Of a stretch of DNA of 64,000 bases, positions 37,254 through 49,728 are shown in pieces. Below the pieces are notes generated by a model. It had not been told where the DNA came from. It searched no databases and was given only the letters and a program-made list of their open reading frames with translations. The position numbers and the translations under genes are program-made. The first letter of the stretch is position 1. Each line of letters opens with the position of its first letter. The stretch is from Paenibacillus terrigena DSM 21567 (GTDB lineage Bacteria; Bacillota; Bacilli; Paenibacillales; Paenibacillaceae): positions 186,001 through 250,000 of the forward strand of contig NZ_KB895415.1 in assembly GCF_000374845.1 (NCBI RefSeq). Direction: 5' to 3'.

Positions 37254-38335
37254 TAGCGACCCACTACTTTCTGTCCTGGGGTAAGGCCTTTCACAATTTC
37301 CACATCCGTTGTTGACTGTTGTCCGACTTCAACGTCGACTTCCCGCTTCCCATTCTCATCCACAACTTGGACATACGTCCGGGAACCAATGGAACGCAGT
37401 GCAGATTGCGGAATGGTCACGACGTTATCTCGACGCAGCGTAATAACAGCAATACTCAGCGGTGTGCCTCGAGTTAAGCCTTTTGGCATATTATCCAGCT
37501 GTACGAGAAGGAAGTCTTCCAGCTTCTCTGGCTTCTGGCCTCCGCCTGGTCCACCATTGCCTGAATCTTCCTTGGCTTGAGGCAACTGCTTCACTTTACC
37601 TTTGAGCGTCTTGCCAACCGTATTAATATCTACATTCACTTCCATGCCGACAGCAACTTGCTTCAAGTCATCTTTCGTAACAGATGCTGCTACAGCAAGA
37701 CGGGACGTATCTGCGATGATCGCAATCGGGTCATAAGCCTTGACCAACGAACCCTTCTCTGCGTTCAATGAGACGATCGTTCCGCTGAACGGAGCGACCA
37801 GTGTCCCTTTTGCAATTTCATTCTCGAGGTCCGTAATCGCTTGGCGACTCTCTTCGAATACGATCGAAGCCTGTTCGAATTCGACCGGATCCATCTGATC
37901 TTTCTGACGAAGTGTTTCTTTCATATTGATCTCGTCTTTACGGAACGCGAGTTTCTTCTTCCGAAGATCCTTCTGCATATCCTCCATATCCAGAACGACG
38001 AGCACTTGACCTTGTGTTACTTTGTCTCCGTTCTTCACAAGGACATTCTTGATGCGTTTGCCATCTGCTGTGAAGAACATCGTCTCTTCTTGCTGAGACA
38101 TTAATCTGCCGCTTGCTGTTACCTTGGTTTCAATCGTCCCCTTGGTTACTTCATACTCCGGTTTTTGGGAGATTTTCGGCGGTGTAATGGTCGGCAATAC
38201 TTCCTCTGCATCTTCCTTCGGAAGTAATGAACAGCCTGCCGTCATCATCATTGCTCCACAAAGGGATACAAGTAGAATCTGGCGCAGCCTCCTCCCTGAT
38301 TTAGATGAATTTCCCGTCAACCATTTCATAGACAT
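37253..38335 (-). CDS. Membrane-fusion (HlyD/RND-adaptor-like) lipoprotein of ABC exporter
   Basis: About 360 residues. A lipoprotein signal peptide ends in MMMTAGC (lipobox TAGC). Then come a lipoyl-like hairpin (GTIETKVTASGRLMSQQEETMFF; LVKNGDKVTQGQVLVVLD), a coiled coil (about 120-180), a barrel (GTLVAPFSGTIVSLNAEKGSLV) and a C-terminal MP domain ending GLTPGQKVVGR. It links the ATPase/permease to the outside. The ATG at 38335, nine bases after GGAGG, lies inside the ATPase gene (overlap 35 bases). Confidence 0.87.
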   Translation of the reverse strand: MSMKWLTGNSSKSGRRLRQILLVSLCGAMMMTAGCSLLPKEDAEEVLPTITPPKISQKPEYEVTKGTIETKVTASGRLMSQQEETMFFTADGKRIKNVLVKNGDKVTQGQVLVVLDMEDMQKDLRKKKLAFRKDEINMKETLRQKDQMDPVEFEQASIVFEESRQAITDLENEIAKGTLVAPFSGTIVSLNAEKGSLVKAYDPIAIIADTSRLAVAASVTKDDLKQVAVGMEVNVDINTVGKTLKGKVKQLPQAKEDSGNGGPGGGQKPEKLEDFLLVQLDNMPKGLTRGTPLSIAVITLRRDNVVTIPQSALRSIGSRTYVQVVDENGKREVDVEVGQQSTTDVEIVKGLTPGQKVVGR

Positions 38336-39098
38336 GGTCCGCAACCTCCAAAATTGTAGGATCGTGTGTCGTCATACATATTGACACTTGTTCAGTTCGA
38401 ATAATGTTTCTAAATACGGCCATAATCTGTGCTCCCATCTGGGAGTCTAGCTCCGCCGTCGGCTCATCGGCGAGTAAGAGACGCGGACGGTGTGCAATCG
38501 CCTTCGCAATCGCAACACGCTGCTGTTCTCCCCCCGATAGCTCAAATGGGCGGTGATGCATACGACTGGACAGCCCAACAAGATCGAGACAATGCTCGAC
38601 GCGGCTCTTCCATTCATTCTTCGGCACATTCGCCATACGAAGCGATAGCTCTACATTCTCCCAAGCAGATAACAATGGCATGAGTGCAAACGCCTGAAAG
38701 ATAAAGCCGATATCCATTCGACGCGCTAGTGTACGCTTATCATCATCCCACTTATGAAATGGGTTTCCGCGGAAAAAAACTTCGCCCGATGAAGGCTGGT
38801 CTAGCCCTCCTAGAATGTTCAACAGCGTTGTTTTCCCCGAACCCGATCTTCCTTTAAGCATGACGAGTTGTCCTGGTAGCACCTCCATTTGGATGCCTTT
38901 CAGGACATGCAATTGCTGATTCCCTACAGGAAAAAAGCGTTCCACTTGATTCACGACGAGAATAGGCTCCGTATCTAGCAATCTAGCAGGCGATTCCTCA
39001 GATCGTTCTACTATTTCTTCTACATGTTCTATGTAATCTGATGCAGTGTCCGTTGTTATGTCCGGTGTGTCTACAGATCGTTTTCGGAACCAAGCCAT
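38301..39098 (-). CDS. ABC transporter ATPase (MacB/YknY-like)
   Basis: 265 residues. An acidic N-terminal extension (about 45 residues, DTASDYIEHVEEIVERSEE) precedes the ATPase domain: Walker A GRSGSGKTT near 83, Q-loop FIFQAFALMP, signature LSGGEQQR near 187 and Walker B LLLADEPTAELDS. It is the first gene of the efflux operon. GGGGGAG lies 14 bases upstream of the ATG, a rather long distance. Confidence 0.88.
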   Translation of the reverse strand: MAWFRKRSVDTPDITTDTASDYIEHVEEIVERSEESPARLLDTEPILVVNQVERFFPVGNQQLHVLKGIQMEVLPGQLVMLKGRSGSGKTTLLNILGGLDQPSSGEVFFRGNPFHKWDDDKRTLARRMDIGFIFQAFALMPLLSAWENVELSLRMANVPKNEWKSRVEHCLDLVGLSSRMHHRPFELSGGEQQRVAIAKAIAHRPRLLLADEPTAELDSQMGAQIMAVFRNIIRTEQVSICMTTHDPTILEVADHVYEMVDGKFI

Positions 39099-39307
39099 AA
39101 TATTGCCCGCTCCCCCTTTGACTATTATTGACCCAAGGATGGATTACTCCTGAATTATAAACGATATGACCTAGCAAAAAGTTACAAATCAATTAACTTA
39201 TTTTCATAATTATAGACAAAAGTTTAATGTTTTTTCCATAAAGTAGAAAGTGTGAAAACGGCGCGGAGCACGTCTTATATACTACGTTGTTCGGTAACAA
39301 CGACAAA

Positions 39308-39349
39308 AAGAGCCAAAATAACTATAAGCTACATAGTCATTTGGCTCTT
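39308..39349 (-). terminator. Terminator of pyrimidine operon
   Basis: AAGAGCCAAA (39308-39317) and TTTGGCTCTT (39340-39349) pair, with further pairing inside; on the minus strand TTTGTCG follows. It lies 17 bases after pyrE. Confidence 0.75.
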
Positions 39350-39366
39350 CATTTAAGAGTCGAATC

Positions 39367-40014
39367 TTATTTACCGAACGAAGTCGGATCTTCACGCCAT
39401 GCTTTTAATGTCGCTAGATCTTCCGCTTGTACATAGCCAAGCTCTACCGCCACATCCATGAGTGCCGTATAGTTGGACAATGTCTGAAGTGGAATGCCAG
39501 CTTCTTCGAAAGCTGATGTTGCTTTATCCAATTGATAGCTGAAAATCGCGAGGACGCCAAGCGGCGTTGCGCCTGCTTCCTTCACAGCAACCGCTGCTTT
39601 GAGCGAACTTCCACCGGTAGAGATCAAGTCCTCGATCACTACAACCTTCTGACCTGGCTTGATCACACCTTCGATCAAGTTCTCTTTGCCGTGACCTTTC
39701 GCTTTGTCACGAATGTATGCCATCGGCAGGTTCAACTTCTGTGCTACCCATGCAGCATGCGGAATACCAGCTGTTGCAGTTCCTGCAATGACTTCTGCAT
39801 CCGGATACTGCGCACGAATGATGGCTGCGAATCCTTCGGCAATCGTCTCGCGGATTTCCGGGAAGGACATCGTCAAGCGATTGTCGCAGTAGATTGGCGA
39901 TTTGATACCTGAAGTCCAAGTGAACGGCTGATTCGGCCGCAAAGCCACCGCCTCAATTGTTAATAGATGCTTCGCAATTTGTGCAGGGATTTGTTCCAAA
40001 GTAATCACGTTCAA
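39367..40014 (-). CDS. pyrE: Orotate phosphoribosyltransferase
   Basis: 215 residues. The PRPP motif [14 protein letters not shown] (near 122-135) and the substrate loop [17 protein letters not shown] are present, with [16 protein letters not shown] near 31. Adds PRPP to orotate in UMP synthesis. The frame overlaps the pyrF stop (TTGA). TTG at 40014 lies five bases after AGGAG; a GTG two codons on is the alternative. Last gene of the operon. Confidence 0.94.
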   Translation of the reverse strand: MNVITLEQIPAQIAKHLLTIEAVALRPNQPFTWTSGIKSPIYCDNRLTMSFPEIRETIAEGFAAIIRAQYPDAEVIAGTATAGIPHAAWVAQKLNLPMAYIRDKAKGHGKENLIEGVIKPGQKVVVIEDLISTGGSSLKAAVAVKEAGATPLGVLAIFSYQLDKATSAFEEAGIPLQTLSNYTALMDVAVELGYVQAEDLATLKAWREDPTSFGK

Positions 40015-40739
40015 ATCAGCTCCTCAATAATATTCTCAATCGCTTCTCTAGGGTTCGCAGCGGTCGTAATCGGACGACCGATAACAACAAAATCTGTCCC
40101 TTGTTCAAAAGCTTGCTTCGGTGTCATGACACGCGTCTGATCACCAAGCGCACTGCCCGCAGGACGAATGCCAGGGGTAATCGTCTTGAAGTCGCTGCCG
40201 CAAGCTTCCTTGATCATTTCCACTTCTAGCGGTGAAGCCACGACTCCGTCAAGGCCCGCTTGCTTCGTGAATTTGGCATAACTAACAACGGATTCTGCGA
40301 CCGATCCCGCGATGCCTATCTCGTTGTTCAGCATGTCTTGGCTTGTACTAGTAAGCTGTGTCACAGCGATGACGATAGGCTTGTCTAATGCAGGGTTCTC
40401 TTCTAATGCTTCATTCACACCTTGCATAGCCGCAGCCATCATCTCTACGCCGCCTGCTGCGTGGACATTAATCATGTCCACGCCAAGCTTCGTAATACTG
40501 TTCGCACCGCTCTTTACCGTGTTCGGAATATCGTGTAATTTCAAATCTAGGAATACTTTGTAGCCTAGTTCCTTCAGCTCGCGCACGAATGCAGGGCCTT
40601 CAGCGTAATAGAGCTGCATGCCCACCTTCATATAACAAGGAATACCCTGTAATTGTTGTAATAGCTCACGCGCCTCTGACGCTTTCGGATAATCGAGCGC
40701 GACCATAATGCGACCTGCTACTTCATCTCGATGACTCAT
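40011..40739 (-). CDS. pyrF: Orotidine 5'-phosphate decarboxylase
   Basis: 242 residues. The catalytic block [11 protein letters not shown] (near 66-76) carries the Lys/Asp/Lys/Asp tetrad, with MVALDYP at the start and [18 protein letters not shown] near 190 (phosphate-binding). Makes UMP from OMP. AGGAGGAG lies about 11 bases before the ATG. Sixty-seven bases separate it from carB, with no pyrK or pyrD between. Confidence 0.95.
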   Translation of the reverse strand: MSHRDEVAGRIMVALDYPKASEARELLQQLQGIPCYMKVGMQLYYAEGPAFVRELKELGYKVFLDLKLHDIPNTVKSGANSITKLGVDMINVHAAGGVEMMAAAMQGVNEALEENPALDKPIVIAVTQLTSTSQDMLNNEIGIAGSVAESVVSYAKFTKQAGLDGVVASPLEVEMIKEACGSDFKTITPGIRPAGSALGDQTRVMTPKQAFEQGTDFVVIGRPITTAANPREAIENIIEELI

Positions 40740-40806
40740 CGTTTACGGCTCTCCTCCTTGTTTTTATTTCGATCATTCATCTTCGAACTGCTGATCAAGG
40801 CTGATC

Positions 40807-43800
40807 TTATTGACCGTGGAATGCTGGCATGCTGCGAGTTGAGAAATTGATTGACTCGAGCATCTCTAGCAATGCGCTAACCGTATCTAGCGATGTCATA
40901 CATACCACACCGTTCTCAACCGCTTCGCGGCGAATCCGGAATCCATCACGTTCAGGGGTCTTCCCTTTCGTCAATGTATTGACAACAAAGTGCGCCTGTC
41001 CATTACGAATCATATCCAGGATGTTCGGTGTGCCTTCGCTTAGCTTGTTCACGTTCGTTACGATCATGCCAGCTTTTTCAAGCGCTGCTGCCGTTCCGCC
41101 TGTTGCAATGATTTTGTAGCCCATATTGTAGAAGCCGCGTAGAATCTCAACCGCTTCATCTTTATCCTTATCCGCCACCGTTGCGATGATCGCACCTGTT
41201 GGCGGGATACGCATGCCAGATCCCACAAGACCTTTGTACAATGCTTTTGCATAATTCACATCGCGGCCCATAACTTCCCCTGTCGACTTCATTTCCGGTC
41301 CAAGGGTCGGTTCAACACGGCGCAATTTCGCGAAGGAGAATACCGGTACTTTTACCGATACATAGTCATCTTCCGGCCATAATCCATCGACGTAACCAAG
41401 ATCCGCAAGCTTCGTTCCGAGAATCGCCTTCGTTGCGAGATTCGCCATTGGGATGCTCGTTACTTTGCTTAGGAACGGTACCGTACGGGATGAGCGCGGG
41501 TTCACCTCGATCACATACACTTGATCTTTGAAGATGACGAACTGGATGTTGACCAATCCGATCGTTTTCAGCTCTTTGGCAATCTTGATTGTAATATCAA
41601 TCACTTGTTGTTTCAAGTGTGGCGCTAAATGTTGTGGAGGATACACCGCAATCGAGTCACCGGAGTGAACCCCTGCGCGTTCGATGTGCTCCATAATCCC
41701 CGGAATCAATACCGTCTCGCCGTCGCAGATGGCATCAACTTCCACTTCTTTACCTAACATATAGCGGTCGATCAAGACCGGATGGTCTGGGTTGATCTTC
41801 ACCGCTTGCTCCATGTACCCTAGCAATTCTTCATCGGAGTATACGATCTCCATTGCGCGGCCGCCTAAGACGTAAGATGGACGTACGAGTACCGGATAAC
41901 CAAGACCTTGCGCGATGGCAACAGCTTCATCAACCGAAGTAACCGTGCTACCTTGTGGTTGTGCAATATTTAAGCGGGACAGAAGGGCTTCGAATTTCTT
42001 ACGATCTTCCGCCTCATCAATGCTCTCTAAGCTTGTTCCTAGGATACGCACGCCAGCTTTCTTTAGTGGTGCTGCCAAGTTGATTGCCGTCTGGCCACCG
42101 AATTGTACGATAACGCCAATCGGTTTCTCTTGCTCGATTACGTTCATAACATCTTCGAAGAACAACGGCTCGAAGTAGAGTCGGTCAGATGTATTAAAGT
42201 CTGTCGATACTGTCTCTGGGTTATTATTGATGATGACAGCTTCGTAACCTGCACTTTGGATCGCCCATACCGCATGTACTGTCGAGTAGTCAAACTCAAT
42301 CCCTTGACCAATCCGGATTGGACCTGATCCAAGTACGACGATCTTCTCTTTCGGCGTCTCGATCACTTCGTTCTCTGTCTCATACGTTGAATAGTAGTAA
42401 GGTGTTGTCGCTTCGAACTCTGCTGCGCACGTATCAACCATTTTGTATACAGGCTTCAAGTTGTGCTCAAGACGGAAGCTGCGTACATCTGCTTCTTGCG
42501 TCATCGACAGCTCAGGGTTCGCGTTGCGTCTGATCTCTGCGATCGAACGGTCTGTTAAGCCTTTGCGTTTCGCTTCATACAAAGTCTCGTAGCTAAGGTT
42601 TGTCTCTTGTGTGATCAACGCCTCGAACTTCACGATACCTTCGATTTTATCAAGGAACCACCAGTCGATTTTCGTTAAGTCTTGGATTTGCTGCAGCGTG
42701 TAGCCTCTGCGGAAAGCTTCTGCCACCAAGAACATACGCTCATCGTCCGGCTTCTCAAGACGTAGGTTCAGCGTTGCTTCATCCAGTGTCTCAGCATCCT
42801 TCAAGTAGATGCGGTTCACACCGATCTCCAGGGAACGAACAGCTTTGTGAATCGATTCTTCGAATGTCCGGCCAATCGCCATGACTTCGCCTGTTGCTTT
42901 CATTTGCGTGCCGAGTTTACGGTTCGCGGAGATAAATTTATCGAACGGCCAACGTGGAATCTTCGTTACGATGTAGTCCAGTGTTGGCTCGAAGCATGCA
43001 TAAGTTTGGCCCGTAACCGGGTTAATAAGTTCATCTAATGTATAACCTGCTGCGATTTTCGCTGCCATCTTCGCAATCGGGTAGCCCGTAGCTTTGGATG
43101 CGAGTGCCGAAGAGCGGCTGACACGCGGATTCACTTCAATGACATAGTATTGGAAGCTGAGAGGATCAAGCGCGAACTGCACGTTACATCCGCCTTCAAT
43201 ATTCAATTCACGAATGATCTTAAGTGATGCGGAACGCAGCATTTGATATTCGCGGTCAGACAAGGTTTGGCTTGGCGCAACGACGATACTATCGCCGGTA
43301 TGTACGCCAACCGGGTCGAAATTCTCCATGTTGCATACGACGATACAGTTGTCGTTCGCATCACGCATAACCTCGTATTCGACTTCTTTCATTCCTGCAA
43401 TACTTTTCTCGATGAGACATTGGTTGATAGGGCTGTAACGAATCCCTGAAGCAACCGTCTCAAGCAGTTCTTCTTCATTCGCACAAATCCCGCCGCCTGT
43501 ACCGCCGAGTGTATAAGCAGGACGAACGATGATCGGGTAGCCGATTTCATTTGCGAAATCAACAGCTTCTTGCACTGAAGTTACGATTACACTCTCAGGC
43601 ACAGGCTGCTCAAGCTCACGCATTAAGTCGCGGAACAAGTCACGATCTTCCGCTTTCTCAATCGCTGTCAGCTGTGTACCGAGCAATTTCACGTTCTCGC
43701 GCTCGAGTACGCCTGCCTTCGCAAGTTCAACCGCCATGTTCAGACCTGTCTGTCCGCCAAGCGTTGGAAGCAATCCATCTGGACGCTCTTGACGAATAAT

Positions 43801-44028
43801 CTGCGTTACGAATTCAAGCGTAATCGGCTCGATGTATACTTTATCAGCCATATTCGTATCTGTCATGATGGTCGCTGGGTTGCTGTTGATCAAGACAACT
43901 TCGAGACCTTCTTCTTTAAGTGCTTGACAAGCTTGTGTACCAGCATAGTCGAACTCTGCTGCTTGCCCGATCACAATCGGACCGGAACCAATGACGAGAA
44001 TCTTCTTCAGTTCAGTATTTTTAGGCAT
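40807..44028 (-). CDS. carB: Carbamoyl-phosphate synthase large subunit
   Basis: 1073 residues with the duplicated ATP-grasp architecture. The first half opens [28 protein letters not shown]; the second contains [28 protein letters not shown] near 555. The C-terminal allosteric MGS-like domain includes [20 protein letters not shown]. Length is as in Bacillus. One base separates the carA stop from the ATG, with AAGGAG inside the end of carA. Provides carbamoyl phosphate for pyrimidine and possibly arginine synthesis. Confidence 0.96.
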   Translation of the reverse strand: MPKNTELKKILVIGSGPIVIGQAAEFDYAGTQACQALKEEGLEVVLINSNPATIMTDTNMADKVYIEPITLEFVTQIIRQERPDGLLPTLGGQTGLNMAVELAKAGVLERENVKLLGTQLTAIEKAEDRDLFRDLMRELEQPVPESVIVTSVQEAVDFANEIGYPIIVRPAYTLGGTGGGICANEEELLETVASGIRYSPINQCLIEKSIAGMKEVEYEVMRDANDNCIVVCNMENFDPVGVHTGDSIVVAPSQTLSDREYQMLRSASLKIIRELNIEGGCNVQFALDPLSFQYYVIEVNPRVSRSSALASKATGYPIAKMAAKIAAGYTLDELINPVTGQTYACFEPTLDYIVTKIPRWPFDKFISANRKLGTQMKATGEVMAIGRTFEESIHKAVRSLEIGVNRIYLKDAETLDEATLNLRLEKPDDERMFLVAEAFRRGYTLQQIQDLTKIDWWFLDKIEGIVKFEALITQETNLSYETLYEAKRKGLTDRSIAEIRRNANPELSMTQEADVRSFRLEHNLKPVYKMVDTCAAEFEATTPYYYSTYETENEVIETPKEKIVVLGSGPIRIGQGIEFDYSTVHAVWAIQSAGYEAVIINNNPETVSTDFNTSDRLYFEPLFFEDVMNVIEQEKPIGVIVQFGGQTAINLAAPLKKAGVRILGTSLESIDEAEDRKKFEALLSRLNIAQPQGSTVTSVDEAVAIAQGLGYPVLVRPSYVLGGRAMEIVYSDEELLGYMEQAVKINPDHPVLIDRYMLGKEVEVDAICDGETVLIPGIMEHIERAGVHSGDSIAVYPPQHLAPHLKQQVIDITIKIAKELKTIGLVNIQFVIFKDQVYVIEVNPRSSRTVPFLSKVTSIPMANLATKAILGTKLADLGYVDGLWPEDDYVSVKVPVFSFAKLRRVEPTLGPEMKSTGEVMGRDVNYAKALYKGLVGSGMRIPPTGAIIATVADKDKDEAVEILRGFYNMGYKIIATGGTAAALEKAGMIVTNVNKLSEGTPNILDMIRNGQAHFVVNTLTKGKTPERDGFRIRREAVENGVVCMTSLDTVSALLEMLESINFSTRSMPAFHGQ

Positions 44029-44029
44029 A

Positions 44030-45160
44030 TTATAGATCTCCTTTCATGGCAGCGACGATTTCAGCTTGACGAGGTGCCTTTGGATTTGCAGCTTTATGTT
44101 CACGGATCATCTCAATGAATTGATCGAACAAGTAGCTGTTATCGTAAGGTCCTGGTGCAGCTTCCGGATGGTATTGAACCGTGAATACTGGGTATTTCTT
44201 ATGTTTTAATCCTTCAATGGACTTATCGTTGTTATTGATGTGTGTCACTTCGAGCTCTGTACCAATAATAGAGTCCTCAAGCACCGTATAGCCGTGGTTC
44301 TGGGAAGTAATGAAGCAGCGGTTCGATGCAAGCTCTTTAACCGGATGGTTACCACCACGGTGACCGAACTTAAGTCGTGTCGTATCTGCGCCACAAGCGA
44401 GTGCGAACAATTGATGTCCTAAGCAAATGCCGAAGATTGGGAACTCACCGAGCAATTCCTTAAGCGTTGCAACGGCATGCGGTACATCTTTCGGGTCCCC
44501 AGGGCCGTTCGACAATTGAATGCCGTCTGGTTTCAGTCTGCGAATTTCTTCTGCTGTTGTATCGTGAGGCACAACCACCACATCACATCCGCGTTTCGTT
44601 AGCTCGCGTAAGATCCCACTCTTCGCGCCATAGTCGATCAATACGATACGCTCGCCGTCGCCAGGGCTGCTAAAGGAACCTTTGGTCGAAGTGCGTGCCA
44701 CTTGGTCGCGCATCATCTCAGACACACCTAGCATTTCTTTCAACTCTTCTACAGGCATATTACCCGTTGTCAGAATTCCTTTCATTGTTCCGTGATTACG
44801 TAGGATACGTGTCAACATCCGTGTATCAATCTCGCTGATCCCCACAATGCCGTACTCTTTCAATAAAGAATCTAACGTATATTGTGCACGCCAGTTACTA
44901 GGCACCGGCTCATGACGGCGTACGACGAAGCCATGAATGTATGGACGGATGGACTCGAAATCGTCACGTGTAATCCCGTAGTTTCCGATCAATGGATGTG
45001 TCATAGTAACGATTTGTCCACAGTAGGATGGGTCAGAAATAACCTCTTGGTACCCTGTAATCCCTGTATTAAATACAACCTCACCTGTCGACTGTCCCTC
45101 TGCACCAAATGCTTTCCCAGTAAACAGTGTGCCGTCTTCTAACAACAATCTTGCTTGCAT
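44030..45160 (-). CDS. carA: Carbamoyl-phosphate synthase small (glutaminase) subunit
   Basis: 376 residues. The CPSase small-chain domain starts [20 protein letters not shown]; the class-I glutamine amidotransferase has the catalytic Cys in FGICLGHQL, and His/Glu in YHPEA near the end. It supplies ammonia to carB. The ATG at 45160 aligns with known starts; a GTG three codons earlier is too close to AAGGG. Confidence 0.95.
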   Translation of the reverse strand: MQARLLLEDGTLFTGKAFGAEGQSTGEVVFNTGITGYQEVISDPSYCGQIVTMTHPLIGNYGITRDDFESIRPYIHGFVVRRHEPVPSNWRAQYTLDSLLKEYGIVGISEIDTRMLTRILRNHGTMKGILTTGNMPVEELKEMLGVSEMMRDQVARTSTKGSFSSPGDGERIVLIDYGAKSGILRELTKRGCDVVVVPHDTTAEEIRRLKPDGIQLSNGPGDPKDVPHAVATLKELLGEFPIFGICLGHQLFALACGADTTRLKFGHRGGNHPVKELASNRCFITSQNHGYTVLEDSIIGTELEVTHINNNDKSIEGLKHKKYPVFTVQYHPEAAPGPYDNSYLFDQFIEMIREHKAANPKAPRQAEIVAAMKGDL

Positions 45161-45264
45161 TCGTAACACAACCCTTCGAGTAAAATAAAACCTAACATGA
45201 TAATTATACTTTATTTTGCATACTTATGCATAGCTACATACGAGCTATATTTGTGAAAAATTTA

Positions 45265-46545
45265 TTATTCCGCTGACCAGACCAGCTTGCCATCGACGAT
45301 TGTCGCTACAGGCCAACCTTTTAATTGCCAATCTGTGAATGGCGTATTGCGTCCTTTGGATAAGAATGTCTCTGGATTTACGCCTTGCACAGACTCTAAA
45401 TCTACGATCGTAATATCTGCGATGGCTCCAATTTCAAGTTTCCCTGTCTCAAGTCCGAATACTCGTGCTGGATCCGCAGTCATACGTTTTACGAGGAAGT
45501 CTAATGTCCATTTGCCTGTTGCGACGAATTTCGTATATAGCAGTGGGAAGGCCGTCTCAAATCCTACGATTCCGAATGGTGCGAGCTGCATCCCTTTGGC
45601 TTTCTCTTCTTGGCTATGCGGTGCATGATCCGTAACGATCATGTCGATTGTTCCATCTTCCAGCGCTTCGATACAAGCTTGTACATCACGCGGAGAACGA
45701 AGCGGCGGGTTCATCTTCCAGTTCGCATCCATACTCGGAATATCTTCTTCCGATAACAAGAGGTGATGCGGGCATACCTCAGCGGTTACTTTCACACCGA
45801 ACTGCTTCGCTTGGCGAATTAAGCGAATCGATTGCTCTGTACTCACGTGGCACACATGATAGTGTACGCCTGTTGCTTCAGCTAGTAAGCAGTCGCGACC
45901 AACATGAATCGCCTCGGATTCATTCGGAATGCCTTTCAGACCATGCTTCTTCGCAAAAGTTCCTTCATTCACTGCCGCACCAACCACAAGAGATTCATCT
46001 TCACAGTGCGCGATGACCGGCATATTCATGGAAGCCGCTAAGGTCATCGCATCCTTCATCATTTGAGCGTTCTGTACGCCGACACCATCATCTGTAAATC
46101 CGATGGCACCCGCTTCTTTGAGCGCTGCGAAGTCTGTTAACTCGCGACCTAATTCATTCTTCGTGATCGCTGCATAAGGCAGTACGCGGACGATACCTTC
46201 TGTCGCAGCTTTGTCGAGGACCAATTTGATCGTCTCAGGTGTATCGATGACTGGGCGTGTATTTGGCATACATGCGATTGTCGTGTACCCGCCTTTTGCT
46301 GCGGAACGTGTTCCCGTCGCAATCGTTTCTTTATGTTCAAATCCTGGCTCTCTTAAATGCACATGCATGTCGATAAATCCAGGGGCAACCAGTTTGCCCG
46401 CTGCATCGATGACTTCACCGCTTACTTCAACCTCTGATCCTGCATCTATGATTCCGGTTACCCGGTTATCTTCAATCGTAATATCCTTTAGTTCCAATTC
46501 TCCTGCTGCATTCAATACGTTTGCGTTCTTAATGATCAATCCCAT
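45265..46545 (-). CDS. pyrC: Dihydroorotase
   Basis: 426 residues, the class I amidohydrolase. DMHVHLREPG near 59 carries the zinc histidines, GYTTIACMPNTRP near 90 is substrate-binding, HCEDESL near 180 is next, and VTDHAPHSQEEK near 303 carries the catalytic Asp. Cyclises N-carbamoyl-aspartate. AGGGG lies 11 bases before the ATG. A gap of 104 bases follows before carA without recognised regulatory structure. Confidence 0.96.
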   Translation of the reverse strand: MGLIIKNANVLNAAGELELKDITIEDNRVTGIIDAGSEVEVSGEVIDAAGKLVAPGFIDMHVHLREPGFEHKETIATGTRSAAKGGYTTIACMPNTRPVIDTPETIKLVLDKAATEGIVRVLPYAAITKNELGRELTDFAALKEAGAIGFTDDGVGVQNAQMMKDAMTLAASMNMPVIAHCEDESLVVGAAVNEGTFAKKHGLKGIPNESEAIHVGRDCLLAEATGVHYHVCHVSTEQSIRLIRQAKQFGVKVTAEVCPHHLLLSEEDIPSMDANWKMNPPLRSPRDVQACIEALEDGTIDMIVTDHAPHSQEEKAKGMQLAPFGIVGFETAFPLLYTKFVATGKWTLDFLVKRMTADPARVFGLETGKLEIGAIADITIVDLESVQGVNPETFLSKGRNTPFTDWQLKGWPVATIVDGKLVWSAE

Positions 46546-46567
46546 CTGTCAACCGTCCCCTCTGCTT

Positions 46568-48132
<1,565 letters not shown>

Positions 48133-48219
48133 TCATATAGAAACATGCCCTACCGACCCGTCTGTTCATACGCGGAACAGGACGGACGATTCAGTAGAAT
48201 CATCCTTCTTAGACGTTTA

Positions 48220-48240
48220 CCTTGCCAGCCTCACGGGACT
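48220..48240 (-). promoter_or_regulatory. PyrR binding loop (anti-antiterminator) in pyr leader
   Basis: On the minus strand AGTCCCGTGAGGCTGGCAAG matches the known PyrR-binding loop (AGTCC-x-GAGAGGCT-GCAAG type). Binding with UMP favours the downstream terminator. Only one site is seen; the pyrR-pyrB and pyrB-pyrC junctions have none. Confidence 0.88.
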
Positions 48241-48269
48241 GATTTAAAGGTGCTATTCATTTAACAAGA

Positions 48270-48298
48270 ATTATCCCACTTTACTATTCACTTGTCAA
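48270..48298 (-). promoter_or_regulatory. Sigma-A promoter of the pyr operon
   Basis: On the minus strand TTGACA (48293-48298) and GATAAT (48270-48275) are separated by 17 bases, a near-consensus promoter about 215 bases upstream of pyrR, leaving room for the attenuator leader. Confidence 0.88.
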
Positions 48299-48352
48299 CC
48301 ATGGTTGTGAGAAAACCTTTTTCGAAGCAATCCAAAGATGTTCGACCGCGAA

Positions 48353-49606
48353 TTAAAACTCAAACTCAACATCCGTTAATCTACGCTTGATTTCTTCAAT
48401 CACGCGCTTCTCGTCTTCGATGCCATTCGCAATGAACGTAACCGAGAAACGTACGAAGTGTCCCGCATCCGTCCAAGGTACAGTGGAGATTAGCTTTTCA
48501 CGAATAAGGTACTGTGAGAAGTCTTCCGCTGTCTCGAATTGCTGTCCGCCTTTAATGCCTTTAGGCATCTCTACATACAAGAAGAAGGAGCCTTTTGGCT
48601 TGCTTGCTGTGAATCCGATCTCATTCAATGCCGCAACGAGCAGATCATGACGACGCGAATACTTTGCAGCAATCTCTTCTGTCAATTGCGGGTTATCTAA
48701 CCCGTATGCCGCCGCTTTTTGAATCGCAATAAATTGACCGGAATCATTGTTATCTTTTACATCGCTAAATGCTTTCACAATCAATGGATTCCCTGCAACG
48801 AACCCAATCCGCCATCCTGTCATGTTATACGATTTCGAGAGGGAATGAAGCTCCACGCCTACATCCTTCGCACCTGGAACAGATAAGAAGCTAAGCGGCT
48901 TCAATCCGTCATAGGTCAAAGCTGCATACGGCGCATCATGTACAACAACAACATCATTTTTCTTCGCCCAATCGACCACTTCGGTGAACAATTCAACTGT
49001 AGCGCTCGCTCCCGTTGGATTGTTCGGATAGTTCAAATATAGGAGCTTCGCACGACGCGCGATGTCTTCCGGAATTTCATTTAGTTTCGGCAAGAAATTG
49101 TTCTCTTTCAACAACGGTACAGTATAGACCTCACCGCCTAAATATTTCGTATGTGTACCTAAAATCGGATATCCCGGCACAGTCATAATCGTGATATCAC
49201 CTGGATTAATGAAGCATGAAGGCAGCATAGCAAGCGCTGGCTTAGATCCAATCGAGTGTACGATATCCGTCTCAGGATGAATGTCATCCACTTGGAATAC
49301 ATTCTTCAAATAACGAGCAGCTGCCTCTTTGAACTCCGCGATCCCGTTATCCGCATAACCACGGTTTTCTGGCTTGGCCGCTTCTTCCGCGAGTTTCACC
49401 ACGATACCTGCTGGCGCCATTTCGTCCGGTTCCCCTACGCCCATGTCAATGAGTTCAACATCTGGAAATGCTTTTCTTGCTGCGGCCTTAGCACGCTTGA
49501 TCTTCTCGAATTTATAAATTGCTGTATCTTTACCATAGTTTTCACCGCCAATACGGCTTGCGAAGCTCTTCTGGATATACGTTCCTTGATATTGTTCAAT
49601 CGTCAT
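48353..49606 (-). CDS. dapL: LL-diaminopimelate aminotransferase
   Basis: 417 residues, fold-type I aminotransferase. LIDMGVGEPDEMAP near 54 and NRGYADNGIAEFKEAAARY near 83 mark the DapL group; NYPNNPTGA near 198, the PLP lysine in HSLSKSYNMTGWRIGF near 240, and a C-terminal Arg in HFVRFSVT are visible. It would form LL-DAP from tetrahydrodipicolinate for lysine and cell-wall synthesis, but other aminotransferase roles are possible. The second of two adjacent ATGs (seven bases after AGAGG) fits family starts. Inserted between rluD and pyrR. Confidence 0.87.
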   Translation of the reverse strand: MTIEQYQGTYIQKSFASRIGGENYGKDTAIYKFEKIKRAKAAARKAFPDVELIDMGVGEPDEMAPAGIVVKLAEEAAKPENRGYADNGIAEFKEAAARYLKNVFQVDDIHPETDIVHSIGSKPALAMLPSCFINPGDITIMTVPGYPILGTHTKYLGGEVYTVPLLKENNFLPKLNEIPEDIARRAKLLYLNYPNNPTGASATVELFTEVVDWAKKNDVVVVHDAPYAALTYDGLKPLSFLSVPGAKDVGVELHSLSKSYNMTGWRIGFVAGNPLIVKAFSDVKDNNDSGQFIAIQKAAAYGLDNPQLTEEIAAKYSRRHDLLVAALNEIGFTASKPKGSFFLYVEMPKGIKGGQQFETAEDFSQYLIREKLISTVPWTDAGHFVRFSVTFIANGIEDEKRVIEEIKRRLTDVEFEF

Positions 49607-49676
49607 CATCTTACCTCTCCTTTAAAAGAAAAACTCATATCTTATCATATACCTCACTCCTGACTAATAATGAAGA

Positions 49677-49702
49677 AAATCCATCCCAAAAGGAATGGAT
49701 TT
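49677..49702 (-). terminator. Terminator after rluD
   Basis: AAATCCATCCC and GGAATGGATTT pair with one mismatch around AAAA; on the minus strand TCTTCATT follows. Confidence 0.65.
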
Positions 49703-49728
49703 TTCTTCTTAACATTTGTACTTTCTCG

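Noticed and set aside
38302-38344. Longer start (TTG 38344) for the membrane-fusion protein
   Set aside because: The TTG is adjacent to GGAGG; the ATG at 38335 has proper spacing.
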